From Peptococcaceae bacterium (GTDB taxonomy: Bacteria; Bacillota; Peptococcia; DRI-13; UBA5745), in assembly GCA_031264885.1 (NCBI GenBank), contig JAISDM010000044.1:1-26061 (forward strand): DNA of 26,061 nt. Direction: 5' to 3'. Positions 1 to 7,721 of the stretch are shown here, one piece after another. The notes under the pieces were generated by a model. The model was not told where the DNA came from. It ran no database searches and saw only the letters and a list, made by a program, of their open reading frames with translations. Position numbers and translations under genes: made by a program. Position 1 is the stretch's first letter, and each line of letters starts with the position of its first letter.

Positions 1-275
1 TCATATTCTGGAGACGAGTAACTCCCTCCTACATACCACCCTATAGACTGTATGTTTCCGTACTTTCTCAGTATTTCCTGTTCTTTTTCATTTAGTTCCC
101 TAACCAATTTATGCCAATCATCGTCACTGTCAGCTACAGCATAAACGTACCCCTTCGTGGAAGCTTCAGAATTTCCAGATTCCATGCAAATAAAATAAAC
201 TCTATAATTGCTATACTTTGACCTTATAGCTCTCTCCTGACTCATATATTCAGGATCATCTACTATTTTAAGCAT
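1..275 (-). CDS. Partial hypothetical protein, cut by left window edge
   Basis: An open frame runs leftward from ATG at 275 for 91 codons without a stop and leaves the window, so only the N-terminus is visible. AGGAGG lies 8 bases before the ATG, which supports this start. The product begins MLKIVDDPEYMSQERAI and contains a charged helical stretch (WHKLVRELNEKEQEILRKY) ahead of GWYVGGSYSSPEY. It has no signal peptide or membrane segment. I do not recognise the family. The segment is clearly more AT-rich than the rest of the window, which may mark recently acquired DNA. A terminator-like hairpin lies just upstream of its ribosome binding site. Confidence 0.7.
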   Translation of the reverse strand, partial: MLKIVDDPEYMSQERAIRSKYSNYRVYFICMESGNSEASTKGYVYAVADSDDDWHKLVRELNEKEQEILRKYGNIQSIGWYVGGSYSSPEY

Positions 276-295
276 ATAGAATACCTCCTCTACTG

Positions 296-357
296 AAAAA
301 ATTCGACCTGCGCAATTAGGAACTCGGGAACGGATGCGCCTAATTGCACAGGTCGAA
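296..357 (-). terminator. Intrinsic terminator or attenuator upstream of the left-edge gene
   Basis: Inverted arms 302-320 and 339-357 pair over 19 bases with one mismatch around an 18-nt loop. Read on the minus strand the stem is followed at once by six T residues (296-301), the form of a rho-independent terminator. It could end transcription coming from tRNA-Ser. It lies only about 10-20 bases ahead of the ribosome binding site of the leftmost gene, so it could also act as an attenuator for that gene. Confidence 0.65.
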
Positions 358-367
358 ATATTTCAGT

Positions 368-414
368 GTTTTCGGACGGTCCCGGGCGGCAGGATGCCGC
401 CCCTACGGTACCGT
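368..414. repeat. Dispersed GC-rich palindromic repeat, half copy
   Basis: The segment begins with GTTTTCGGACGGTC (368-381), followed by an 8-bp hairpin with arms 384-391 and 395-402 (GGGCGGCA/TGCCGCCC, loop GGA) and the palindrome ACGGTACCGT (405-414). The same hairpin recurs near 4209, 11720, 16981, 17024, 18643 and 18690. It is a REP/MITE-like family without coding capacity. Confidence 0.8.
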
Positions 415-461
415 GAACGATACTTCTGTATATGGGAATGGGGATATGTTCCAACAACGAA

Positions 462-482
462 TGGCGGAGAGAGTGGGATTCG
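462..482 (-). pseudogene. Truncated duplicate of the tRNA-Ser 3' end
   Basis: These 21 bases are identical to 629-649, the CCA tail, acceptor 3' strand and part of the T arm of the intact tRNA-Ser. The match then stops, so only a 3' fragment exists. Both copies are preceded by ATATGGGAAT a short distance upstream. A duplicated tRNA 3' end is typical of an attachment site left by an integrated element, but no integrase gene is visible here. Confidence 0.6.
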
Positions 483-628
483 CCAGCCCTGCGCCTCCGG
501 CTTGTTCTGATGGCGCCGCAAGCGCCCGCGCCACGTTTTGCTCCGCGAAACGCCCTCACGGGTTCGAATCCCGCCGGGGCTTTGCGGGTTATATGAATCA
601 ATCCTCATGATATGGGAATATATTCGAG

Positions 629-723
629 TGGCGGAGAGAGTGGGATTCGAACCCACGATACAGGTTTAAGCCCGTATAATCGCTTAGCAGGCGACCGCCT
701 TCAGCCGACTCGGCCATCTCTCC
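629..723 (-). tRNA. tRNA-Ser (anticodon GCU)
   Basis: The reverse strand folds as a class II tRNA. The acceptor stem GGAGAGA/TCTCTCC is followed by discriminator G and an encoded CCA. The D arm contains GGCCGAGTCGGC, the anticodon loop is CTGCTAA (anticodon GCT, reading AGC/AGU), the variable arm is long, and the T arm contains GGTTCGAATCC. The length of 95 nt including CCA fits serine tRNAs. Confidence 0.95.
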
Positions 724-758
724 GCACGCCAAAATTATATATGGAGACGGGGAAAAAG

Positions 759-1946
759 TCAATAGGCCAGATGGTACACTGCCTTTACATCTTTTTCTTT
801 CAACAGATAAACCCCGTTGCCGGTGCCCACATACTGACGGCCGTCCAAGGCGGTTTTGGCCATGAGGTCAAATTTGCCGTCGTCGATGCCCGCGTCTTTT
901 AATCTCGTGGGCAGACCCATCACATGGCTAAAATTCTCCAGGCGCGCGATCATTTCCTCTATGGCCGCTTCCGGATGGTCGTAAGCGATGTCCACGTCAA
1001 ACACACGGCAGGAGAATTGCAAAAACTTGGGGATATCATGCTTGTATACATATTTCATCCAGGCGGGCAGTATCACGGCCAGCGAAGCGCCGTGGCTCAT
1101 GTCATACTGGCCGCTGAGTTCGTGGGCGGTGTCGTGGCTCGACCAGTCCCCATGGGTGCGGCCCATTTCCAGGATCTTATTGTGGGCGATGCAGCCTGTC
1201 CACATCACCTCGGCCCGGGCGTCGTAATTGGCCGGATCCTTCATGAGGATGGGCGCGTTGACCAGCATGGTTCTTATGCAGGCTTCGATCATCCTGTCCG
1301 ACAAATCGTTATTGGGGTGCTTCACGAAATAGCGTTCTATCAGATGGGCGACGATGTCAAAAACCCCGCTGGCGGTCTGATAAGGCGGCAGTGTTTTGGT
1401 ATACTCCGGGTTCAATATCGCAAACTTGGGAAGGAGCGGCTCGCCTCCGGTATAACGCTTCGTTTTGAGTTCGTCATGAGTGACGACGGTTCCGAAGGAA
1501 GCCTCGCTGCCCGCGGCCGGTATGGTCAGGACGACTCCCATGGGTATCGCGTCTTTAAACCGGGCCTTGGGGAAATAATAATCCTTCCAGATGTCCTCCC
1601 CATCCTTGAGCCGGACGCCGGCCGCGATGCCTTTGGCGGTGTCTATGACGCTGCCGCCGCCCACGGCAAGCAAGAAATCCGGGGGATCTTTTTTACAAAA
1701 TTCAATGCCTTCCAAAACCTTTGAAAGAAGCGGATTGGGCTTGACGCCGAAAAACTCGGAATATTGTACGCCCGCTTTTTCCATCAGTTTTTTGGCGTCG
1801 TCCACAGCCGCTTTCGAGCCTTTGCCGCCGGAATGGACGAGCAAAACCTTGGCGGCGCCGTTTTTTTCCAGTTGATCCGGCAAGGAATCCATGGCCGTCT
1901 TCCCGAATATAATCCTGGTCGGCGCGTAAAATTCAAAATCCAACAT
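759..1946 (-). CDS. Iron-containing alcohol dehydrogenase (butanol dehydrogenase/YqhD type)
   Basis: The 395-residue product belongs to the group III, metal-dependent alcohol dehydrogenases, which reduce aldehydes to alcohols with NAD(P)H in the cytoplasm. The N-terminal nucleotide-binding half carries VGGGSVIDTAKGIA. The metal site is recognisable as Asp and His in GVFDIVAHLIERYF plus the histidines of the C-terminal half (HDTAHELSGQ and DMSHGASLAVILPAW). The length is normal for BdhA/YqhD-like enzymes. The ATG at 1946 follows GGGAGG. The gene lies 59 bases behind a nitroreductase gene on the same strand and probably shares its transcript. Both are redox enzymes that dispose of reducing power in anaerobes. 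The exact aldehyde substrate cannot be read from the sequence. Confidence 0.93.
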   Translation of the reverse strand: MLDFEFYAPTRIIFGKTAMDSLPDQLEKNGAAKVLLVHSGGKGSKAAVDDAKKLMEKAGVQYSEFFGVKPNPLLSKVLEGIEFCKKDPPDFLLAVGGGSVIDTAKGIAAGVRLKDGEDIWKDYYFPKARFKDAIPMGVVLTIPAAGSEASFGTVVTHDELKTKRYTGGEPLLPKFAILNPEYTKTLPPYQTASGVFDIVAHLIERYFVKHPNNDLSDRMIEACIRTMLVNAPILMKDPANYDARAEVMWTGCIAHNKILEMGRTHGDWSSHDTAHELSGQYDMSHGASLAVILPAWMKYVYKHDIPKFLQFSCRVFDVDIAYDHPEAAIEEMIARLENFSHVMGLPTRLKDAGIDDGKFDLMAKTALDGRQYVGTGNGVYLLKEKDVKAVYHLAY

Positions 1947-2005
1947 GATTTTTCCTCCCTTTTTTTCTCAAATTTCCACTATCCACTGCCCAATTTCCAC
2001 TGCCA

Positions 2006-2599
2006 CTACCCAATATAGTCCACCGATATTTGATCCGGTTTCAACTCCCGCGCGTCCGGCTGCTTCGCGGGGCGCCCGACCGCGATGCCCATAAGAGGCG
2101 TAAATCCATCCGGCAGATTCAGCAGGCTCGAATGATCCAGCTCGGGCAATTCACGCATGGATTCCAGGGCAAACCACATAAAGACGCTCCCCAGCCCGAG
2201 TTCGGCCGCGGCTAAGTGCATTGAATAGACGACGCAAGCGGCATTCGCGAACTCGATGCCCGGCTGAACCGTTTGATTCCGATGCGATACGAAAATCACC
2301 GCGGGCGCGCCGTAAAAGGGATCATAACCCTGCTTCGCCTGTCTGCCGTCAGGTTTATAATCACCCAATATTTCTTTCATCTTCGACTTATTTTCCCAGC
2401 GCTTCGCGGCTGCTTCGGACAGCCTGTCAAGCACGTCCCTGTTCCGCACCACCGTCAGATGTATGTCCTTGTACATACGGCTGCCTATTGGAGCGCCATT
2501 GGCGGCAAGCAATATATCGGATAAGTCTTGCTGCGTTACTGGCTCATCCGCAAACCTCCGGACGGACTTTCTGTGCTTGAGCAAGTCAAAAAAATTCAT
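2006..2599 (-). CDS. Nitroreductase-family FMN-dependent oxidoreductase
   Basis: This is a 197-residue cytoplasmic nitroreductase-like flavoprotein. It opens with the family signature FFDLLKHRKSVRRFADEPVT, whose Arg/Ser residues contact the FMN phosphate. It continues with LLAANGAPIGSRMYKDIHLTVV and ends with the second FMN-contact region GFTPLMGIAVGRPAKQP. Such enzymes transfer hydride from NAD(P)H to nitro compounds, quinones or other acceptors, and the physiological substrate is unknown. The ATG at 2599 is preceded by a modest AAGGGAT site. It is the first gene of a two-gene minus-strand unit with the alcohol dehydrogenase and is divergent from the small gene at 2692. Confidence 0.92.
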   Translation of the reverse strand: MNFFDLLKHRKSVRRFADEPVTQQDLSDILLAANGAPIGSRMYKDIHLTVVRNRDVLDRLSEAAAKRWENKSKMKEILGDYKPDGRQAKQGYDPFYGAPAVIFVSHRNQTVQPGIEFANAACVVYSMHLAAAELGLGSVFMWFALESMRELPELDHSSLLNLPDGFTPLMGIAVGRPAKQPDARELKPDQISVDYIG

Positions 2600-2622
2600 G
2601 GAATCATCCCTTCACATTAGTT

Positions 2623-2651
2623 TTGCAGGCGCAGGCGTTTTATGCTATAAT
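2623..2651 (+). promoter_or_regulatory. Sigma-A-type promoter for the small gene at 2692
   Basis: TTGCAG (2623-2628) and a perfect TATAAT (2646-2651) are separated by 17 bases, and TGC precedes the -10 box. The promoter rules out the alternative TTG start at 2623, which lies inside the -35 box. Confidence 0.75.
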
Positions 2652-2691
2652 TTGTTCAAAATACTTGTCATCCACGAAAGGAGCAATCAAA

Positions 2692-2901
2692 ATGACTCAG
2701 GATCAGATTACTCAATTGTGTAAAAAAAACGCTGAGGCGATCCATCAGGAGATCGAGTCCCAAATGTTCACGTGGCAATTGGATTTAACCACAGGCGACG
2801 CGGCGGAGGCGTCTTATAAAGTGATGCAGCGTTACGTCGAAGAATTTGTGGTGCTGTCCCTTTCCAGAGCGCTCGGCGCGATATACGCCGAAAAAAAATA
2901 G
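2692..2901 (+). CDS. Small hypothetical protein (69 aa)
   Basis: The ATG at 2692 follows AAAGGAG at good spacing and a strong promoter. The product MTQDQITQLCKKNAEAIHQE... is acidic and mostly helical, with no membrane segment and no recognisable motif. It ends in LSRALGAIYAEKK. I do not recognise the family. It lies 192 bases before ytvI on the same strand and could be co-transcribed with it. The good promoter, ribosome binding site and codon pattern make it a likely real gene. Confidence 0.75.
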   Translation: MTQDQITQLCKKNAEAIHQEIESQMFTWQLDLTTGDAAEASYKVMQRYVEEFVVLSLSRALGAIYAEKK

Positions 2902-2960
2902 GTCCATACTCGTGAATCCCGGGGGAATTCAGGGCATGCTATATCTAAGCGACATTCGGG

Positions 2961-2991
2961 TTCGGCGCGCCAGACCGGTGAAGGCGCCGAA
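2961..2991 (+). other. GC-rich hairpin in the ytvI leader
   Basis: TTCGGCGC (2961-2968) pairs perfectly with GCGCCGAA (2984-2991) around a 15-nt loop. The surrounding 2902-3093 is unusually GC-rich and has no gene. No T run follows, so this is not a standard terminator. I could not match it to a known riboswitch. Confidence 0.4.
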
Positions 2992-3093
2992 TCCTGCCCG
3001 CGCCCGGCGAACGGGAGAGAAAGCGTGACGGGCCGCCCGGGGGCGGCGGACTCGCGGCGCGCGCGGCAGGGGTATGGGGCGGAGGAGCATGGT

Positions 3094-4164
3094 ATGACTG
3101 TTGAAAACAAAAAAAACTTCATCATCAATATCGCTTTTCTATTGGTTTGTTTCGGATTGATTTATTTAATCGTCAAATTCGCGCTGCCCTGGCTGTTCCC
3201 TTTTATCATCGCGCTGGGTATGGCGGCGGTGTTAAACCGCCCGATTGTTTGGATTTCGTCCAAAACACATGTGGGACGGGGATTGGTCGCGGTTTTTTTT
3301 GTGCTTTTGATTTTTAGCATTCTGGGTGTGCTTTTGTTTTTGATCGGTTACCAGCTGGTAGAATCCGCCATCAGCATGACGAACATCGTGGTTGATTTCG
3401 CCAAGCGCGTACTGCCTCTGACGGTGCAGACGCTGACGCTTTATATCGATGAGCTGCCGCCGGATACCGCGGAGGCGCTGCTGACCGCCGCCCGGGCCTT
3501 GACGGACGCGCTCCAAACCGGGTTGGTCAGTTTTGCCACAAGTGTCGCGAATAGTCTGGTTAGTTTTACCACGGTGGGCTTGCCGGGATTTTTGATCGGA
3601 TTTATCATCACGGTGGTGTCCTGCTGTTATGTGAGCCGGGATTATATTGCCGTCATAACGTTCCTATCCCGCCTGGTTCCGCGCAGATACCGGCAGGTCG
3701 CCACGCAGGTCAAGGGTTATTTCATAACGACGGGATTAACCTTGCTGCGCTCTTATATTTTGTTGATGACGCTGACTTTTTTTGAGCTGTTTGTGTTCCT
3801 GTCCCTGTTCCGGATCGAACACGCCCTCCCCATCGCGGCTTTAATCGCGGTGATCGATGTGCTGCCCGTGCTGGGGACGGGTACCGTGCTGATCCCGTGG
3901 GCGCTGATTTCTTTCATTATGGGGAATTGGCCTCTGGGAGTGAAGATCCTGATCGCTTACACCGTGGTCACCATTGTCAGGAATGTGACGGAACCCAAAT
4001 TAATCGGGGGTCAAATCGGCATCAACCCGATTTTTACTTTGGTGGCTATGTATGTAGGATTGAGGCTGGCCGGCGTCTTAGGCATGTTTATTATGGTATT
4101 CGTGGTCATCATGATCAAAAATTTACATGACGCCGGTCAATTTCAGTTTCTGAACGGCGATTAA
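3094..4164 (+). CDS. ytvI: Sporulation integral membrane protein YtvI (AI-2E transporter family)
   Basis: The 356-residue polytopic membrane protein belongs to the AI-2E transporter family (PF01594). It has paired hydrophobic helices at about residues 10-50, a helix pair near 60-95, a soluble middle segment (about 95-165), then helices through to the C-terminus with the family pattern ALIAVIDVLPVLGTGTVLIPWA and VRNVTEPKLIGGQIGINP. The length and N-terminus match the YtvI subgroup seen in endospore formers; its molecular role in sporulation is not established. GGAGGAG at 3081-3087 selects the ATG at 3094. The longer frame from 3025 would add a GC-rich, non-conserved segment and is rejected. 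The subgroup assignment is from memory of sequence features. Confidence 0.82.
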   Translation: MTVENKKNFIINIAFLLVCFGLIYLIVKFALPWLFPFIIALGMAAVLNRPIVWISSKTHVGRGLVAVFFVLLIFSILGVLLFLIGYQLVESAISMTNIVVDFAKRVLPLTVQTLTLYIDELPPDTAEALLTAARALTDALQTGLVSFATSVANSLVSFTTVGLPGFLIGFIITVVSCCYVSRDYIAVITFLSRLVPRRYRQVATQVKGYFITTGLTLLRSYILLMTLTFFELFVFLSLFRIEHALPIAALIAVIDVLPVLGTGTVLIPWALISFIMGNWPLGVKILIAYTVVTIVRNVTEPKLIGGQIGINPIFTLVAMYVGLRLAGVLGMFIMVFVVIMIKNLHDAGQFQFLNGD

Positions 4165-4208
4165 GCAGGGGCGGAACGACAAAATATGATCGTTTCCTGG
4201 ACGGTTCC

Positions 4209-4227
4209 GGGCGGCAGGATGCCGCCC
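4209..4227. repeat. Dispersed GC-rich hairpin repeat, half copy
   Basis: GGGCGGCA (4209-4216) and TGCCGCCC (4220-4227) form the same hairpin as at 384-402, preceded by GGACGGTTCC. It lies between the convergent ends of ytvI and the rnfG-like gene, where it could weakly act as a transcription stop. Confidence 0.75.
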
Positions 4228-4335
4228 CTACGGCGCGTCGGTCGCCGTATTTGGGCGCTTGCGGATGGCATCTGGGATGGATGCCGCCCGCCTTTGACAG
4301 ACGCGCAAACCCGCTTGACCGGCGGTATGTGTGCT

Positions 4336-4887
4336 TTAAGCCGCGGGCAGAAGCCGGCTCAGCTGGTCTTCGTATAAAGCGTGTACCGTATTGGCCGCGT
4401 TCAGCACCGCGTTGGAGGAAATGGTGGCGCCGGTGACCGCGTCAATGTGTTGATTTAACGTCAGCGGCGGCTGGGAATTGGCGAACTGTTCGTAAAACGC
4501 GGGTTCGGCGATTTTGGAGCCCAGGCCGGCTGTTTCTTCGTGGGCGCCGACGCGGATCCCCGCCAGAGCGCCGTCGGCCAGGACGCCGACGATTAGATTG
4601 ATATCGCCTTTGTATCCCGTGGCCTTAATGTTGACGCACCAGCCCGCGATTTCATCGCCTTTGAAGGCTTCCTGGACCGATGTGATTCTGGAATAAATCC
4701 CGGCGCCGTCATAGACGGCGTCTCTGAAATCCGCGCCGGGAATCAAAGCCCGGTAATTTTCGTTGGCCTGATCAATTTGTAATTGTTCGATGATCGGGTC
4801 GGTCACAGAATAGGTCAACCCCAGGCAAAACCCTGCCACGACACAGATCACAACCAGTTTAAGCACAAGGTTTAAAGTGCTGTTCAT
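4336..4887 (-). CDS. rnfG: RnfG-like electron transport protein with covalent FMN site
   Basis: This 183-residue protein has one N-terminal membrane helix (about residues 7-28) and an extracytoplasmic FMN-binding domain. The segment DAVTGATISSNAV near the C-terminus contains the S/T-GAT motif whose threonine carries covalent FMN in RnfG/NqrC proteins. A further family segment is VGAHEETAGLGSKIAEPAFYEQF. RnfG is the membrane-anchored flavoprotein subunit of the Rnf complex. The gene lies alone, about 7 kb from and divergent to rnfCDEAB, which lacks this subunit at its usual place between rnfD and rnfE. It most likely supplies that missing subunit, although a stand-alone FMN-binding protein is possible. 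ATG at 4887 follows GGAGGCG. Confidence 0.85.
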   Translation of the reverse strand: MNSTLNLVLKLVVICVVAGFCLGLTYSVTDPIIEQLQIDQANENYRALIPGADFRDAVYDGAGIYSRITSVQEAFKGDEIAGWCVNIKATGYKGDINLIVGVLADGALAGIRVGAHEETAGLGSKIAEPAFYEQFANSQPPLTLNQHIDAVTGATISSNAVLNAANTVHALYEDQLSRLLPAA

Positions 4888-4922
4888 GAGTAACGCCTCC
4901 GTTTTTGATTGGTTTTCTCCAT

Positions 4923-4951
4923 ATCATAGCATAATCGCCGCGGATTGAAAA
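4923..4951 (-). promoter_or_regulatory. Promoter of the rnfG-like gene
   Basis: On the minus strand TTTTCA (4946-4951) and TATGAT (4923-4928) are 17 bases apart, and TGC precedes the -10 box (extended -10). The predicted transcript starts about 30 bases before the ATG. The rnfG-like gene therefore seems to have its own promoter. Confidence 0.55.
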
Positions 4952-5016
4952 GACGAAATTTGCCGCCTTCAATTCGTAGTTTGGCAAGCCTCCCGTCATC
5001 CGAGCTTGCTTGCCCC

Positions 5017-5092
5017 GTCATTCCGGGCTTGTCCCGAAATCCATTCTTGTGTCTGCCATCTTTTTTGGATTCCGGGACAAACCCGGAATGAC
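5017..5092. repeat. Long palindromic intergenic repeat between cas7 and rnfG
   Basis: Arms 5017-5042 and 5067-5092 are inverted copies of 26 bases with two mismatches around a 24-nt loop (GTCATTCCGGGCTTGTCCCG type). This sequence type is widespread as a dispersed palindrome in bacterial genomes. A T-rich loop and its place just after cas7 suggest it could also serve as a transcription stop for the cas operon. Confidence 0.75.
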
Positions 5093-5149
5093 AAGATGCG
5101 ATGCCAGAACGCAAAACTACGAATCGCAGTTTTGCCGCCCGTCTTTGGA

Positions 5150-6025
5150 TTATATTTTGCGCGCCACAGTTACGCCTTCCGGCAGATTTTCACTGTCAAC
5201 GCTGACGGTATAGTCGCCGTAAGCGCGCGGCGCCAATACGCCTTCCCGGCGCTTGACGCTCACCAGCTCAAACAGCTTGTGCGACGGCGCGTCGCCGAGT
5301 TCGTTGCTGTGCTTGAATACGATCAGTTCACGCAAAGCCATTTTGCCCCTGGCGGCGCTCCTGTCCTCGTCGAACATGTGTATTACGGCATTCCAGAACA
5401 GATTCAGATCGTCCTCGGAGAAGCCTGTGACCGTTTTCGCGAGATTCGCGGAGATGAATCCCTCCTGACGGTACAGTCCATAGGGTACAATGTGCTTGTG
5501 TCCGATCTCGGTGGACGCGGTCTTGCCTTTTTCCTCGGTAGTGACCGTGACGCGGGTAATCGCTATATCCTGCGGCGTGATCCTGTCTACGCTGCGTCCG
5601 AACGCCAGTTGAACCGGACCGCGCACCTGCCCGGCAACGTTTGAAAGTTCTTTATCCTTCGCCGCCGTCGTCATGACTGCGCCGAACGTCCTGATGTCGA
5701 AAAAATTCGAACACATAAAGTCACGAAAGCCGCCGCTTTTTTCACTCTTGTCTTTGTTTTTTATCGCGTCCACACCTTTGGCGTCTTGGGTGTTCAGCGC
5801 CGTACCCTGTTTGATGTAGATATTGTATCCTGGTTCACCGTTTTTAACGATGTCAATGTAGTTCCTGATTTTGCGCTTAACGCAAACGTCGGTTACGATC
5901 CCGTGATCTGTATCAGGATCGACGCGCGGCATATTGTCCGCGTCGGGATCCCCATTGGGATTTCCGTTCTCCACGTCGTAAAGTATGACGAAGTCATAGC
6001 GGTTTTTTATCGCGTTCTTGTGCAT
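5150..6025 (-). CDS. cas7: Type I-C Cascade backbone protein Cas7 (Csd2)
   Basis: The 291-residue product has the Csd2/Cas7 N-terminal signature YDVENGNPNGDPDADNMPRV followed by VTDVCVKRKIRNYI, and the later DIRTFGAVM and RGPVQLAFGRSVD segments of the family. Cas7 forms the helical filament that coats the crRNA in the type I-C interference complex. ATG at 6025 follows GAGAGG and starts 4 bases after the cas8 stop; the upstream in-frame start at 6088 would overlap cas8 and is rejected. It is the last gene of the operon. The usual cas4-cas1-cas2 block that follows csd2 in type I-C loci is absent here. Confidence 0.96.
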   Translation of the reverse strand: MHKNAIKNRYDFVILYDVENGNPNGDPDADNMPRVDPDTDHGIVTDVCVKRKIRNYIDIVKNGEPGYNIYIKQGTALNTQDAKGVDAIKNKDKSEKSGGFRDFMCSNFFDIRTFGAVMTTAAKDKELSNVAGQVRGPVQLAFGRSVDRITPQDIAITRVTVTTEEKGKTASTEIGHKHIVPYGLYRQEGFISANLAKTVTGFSEDDLNLFWNAVIHMFDEDRSAARGKMALRELIVFKHSNELGDAPSHKLFELVSVKRREGVLAPRAYGDYTVSVDSENLPEGVTVARKI

Positions 6026-6029
6026 TGCA

Positions 6030-7721
6030 TTATTCCTCTCTGTCTTTTTTGCTTGTGAAAAAGTCTTGTGTCTGATGATAATAGCCAAGAATGAATTTCC
6101 CTTGTTCTTCGAGCGTCAGAGTGGATGGAAATCCTAATTCTTTAGGGATTTTCCTGAGGATTTCCGTCTTGAGTTTTTCAAAAAATATCCGGTTTTTATC
6201 ATCGAGACTGGCGGAACTGGAATGATGGTTTGACAGTTTCAGCAGAATAGGAAAAACATTGCCGGGATTTGAACACGCTCTTGTAAAAAATCTGCCGCGA
6301 ATGGTTGAGTTCAGTTTCCCCTTCGCCGCTCGCGTCTGAAGCTGCTCCAGCACGGAAAACAGCTGTCCCAGCGCGTATGGCCGATCGTCGGTTTGCGTAT
6401 TGAGCATCATGGTCACAACCTCTCCTTCATTAAAATTTCTTATGAGAAACGCCTTTATTATGGCGGCTTTTGTCTTAGTGATGTCCTCGCCCGCTCTTAT
6501 GCGCGCCAAAATCGAGTGATACAGCGTAAGCGGATATGGATCGCCGCTGATAATGCTGTGCATCAGCTGTCCGCCGAGCAGCGGCGCGGCGTCTGAGGCC
6601 GATTTTTTTACGGTTGTTTCACTGAGCAGCAGCCAGGGCGGCAAAAACTGGAATCTATCATTGCCGGCTTTATATAGCTCAAGATTGCTGTAATGCCTGA
6701 GATTGTGTGCCAAAATCGCGCCGAAATGATCCGCGTAGAAGAATCTTATGCTGATTCTGCCGGAGTTGGGCGACAAACACAACAGGTAAAATTTGCTGTC
6801 CGGTTTACAGCCTTCGATTTGAACCTTTCGCCCGGAAGCGGCGCGTTCCATAAGCGCGGACAGGCGATCCGCGTCGCTTTCCTTCGGCTGGCTGGTCCAC
6901 GAGAAGACCTCTTCCTCCAGCCCGCCGCCGTCTTCCGACCAATAGACCAGCGTATCCCCTCCGATAAACTGCCGGTTATTCTCGCTCTTCAGTAAGTCGT
7001 TCAGCGCTGTGACATACGCGAAGGCGGCGTATTTCCCTATATCGGCGGCGCGGTCTTTGACTGTCTTGCCGTATGAGGTAAAGCTCTCGCAATTGGCTGA
7101 AATCAGGCTTGAGCCGCTTGACTGTCCGCCGCGCAGCTTGAGCGCGCCATGCGTTGGTACCGGGGAATCAAGCTTGCCGGTCACAAGACAGCGGATTTTT
7201 TCATGTTCGTCTGAATCGCTTTGAGCGTAATAAAAATCCCACGCGGCGCGAATCGAATCGGTTTCGTAGCAGATGAAGCGCCCGTTCACCTGAAACACGA
7301 ATTTTGCCGCGGCCGCTGTTCCAAAGCTGATGAGTTTGATCCAGTCCGCGGGCGCCCCCATTTCGAAGTATGCTTTGATCGCCGCGGCTTCCACTGTGCC
7401 GGTCTTCTCCAACGCGCGCAAATGAAGCTCCCTTGAAGCTTGAAATTTTTCCGCGCCGCGCTTTGGGTCGGCGCCCAGCAAATAGCCGCCGTTGTCACAT
7501 AGAAACGCGCTCTTTATCCCACTCGTCCGGCCAGGCGGTTCAACCGGCAGAATAAATTCGCGTTTTCTCATGTTTTTACCGTCGTGAAATTCCAGTGGAA
7601 CGACGCCGAGCAAAACGCCGTTCCCGGAGATGTCGAGAGCGTAAGATACCTCGCGCCGCTGCCATCCCGGCGAAACTGAACCTATGTCCTCATATCTGCG
7701 CACAAGCGATTGAATGATCAT
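6030..7721 (-). CDS. cas8c: Type I-C Cascade large subunit Cas8c (Csd1)
   Basis: The 563-residue protein opens with MIIQSLVRRYEDIGSVSPGWQRREVSYAL and shows the Csd1 layout, including FLLPVEPPGRTSGIKSAFLCDNGGYLLG-type sequence around residues 60-90 and the helical C-terminus ending in FILGYYHQTQDFF. The length is typical for Csd1. Cas8c recognises the PAM and helps open target DNA. In many type I-C systems an internal start in this gene also yields the small subunit Cas11c; I did not locate that start. Its ATG overlaps the cas5 stop by 4 bases (ATGA), which indicates coupled translation. Confidence 0.95.
   Translation of the reverse strand: MIIQSLVRRYEDIGSVSPGWQRREVSYALDISGNGVLLGVVPLEFHDGKNMRKREFILPVEPPGRTSGIKSAFLCDNGGYLLGADPKRGAEKFQASRELHLRALEKTGTVEAAAIKAYFEMGAPADWIKLISFGTAAAAKFVFQVNGRFICYETDSIRAAWDFYYAQSDSDEHEKIRCLVTGKLDSPVPTHGALKLRGGQSSGSSLISANCESFTSYGKTVKDRAADIGKYAAFAYVTALNDLLKSENNRQFIGGDTLVYWSEDGGGLEEEVFSWTSQPKESDADRLSALMERAASGRKVQIEGCKPDSKFYLLCLSPNSGRISIRFFYADHFGAILAHNLRHYSNLELYKAGNDRFQFLPPWLLLSETTVKKSASDAAPLLGGQLMHSIISGDPYPLTLYHSILARIRAGEDITKTKAAIIKAFLIRNFNEGEVVTMMLNTQTDDRPYALGQLFSVLEQLQTRAAKGKLNSTIRGRFFTRACSNPGNVFPILLKLSNHHSSSASLDDKNRIFFEKLKTEILRKIPKELGFPSTLTLEEQGKFILGYYHQTQDFFTSKKDREE

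Noticed and set aside
485..582. Possible second tRNA on the plus strand (GGTTCGAATCC T-arm-like motif, AGCCCTG/CGGGGCT ends)
   Set aside because: The T stem has a mismatch and no proper D arm or anticodon arm can be drawn, so it is at most a tRNA remnant.
290..656. Overlapping short open frames around the repeat and tRNA
   Set aside because: They run through repeat DNA and the tRNA gene in several frames and have no conserved sequence.
2902..3093. Known riboswitch in the ytvI leader
   Set aside because: I compared it with remembered cobalamin, FMN, c-di-GMP and ydaO consensus motifs and found no convincing match.
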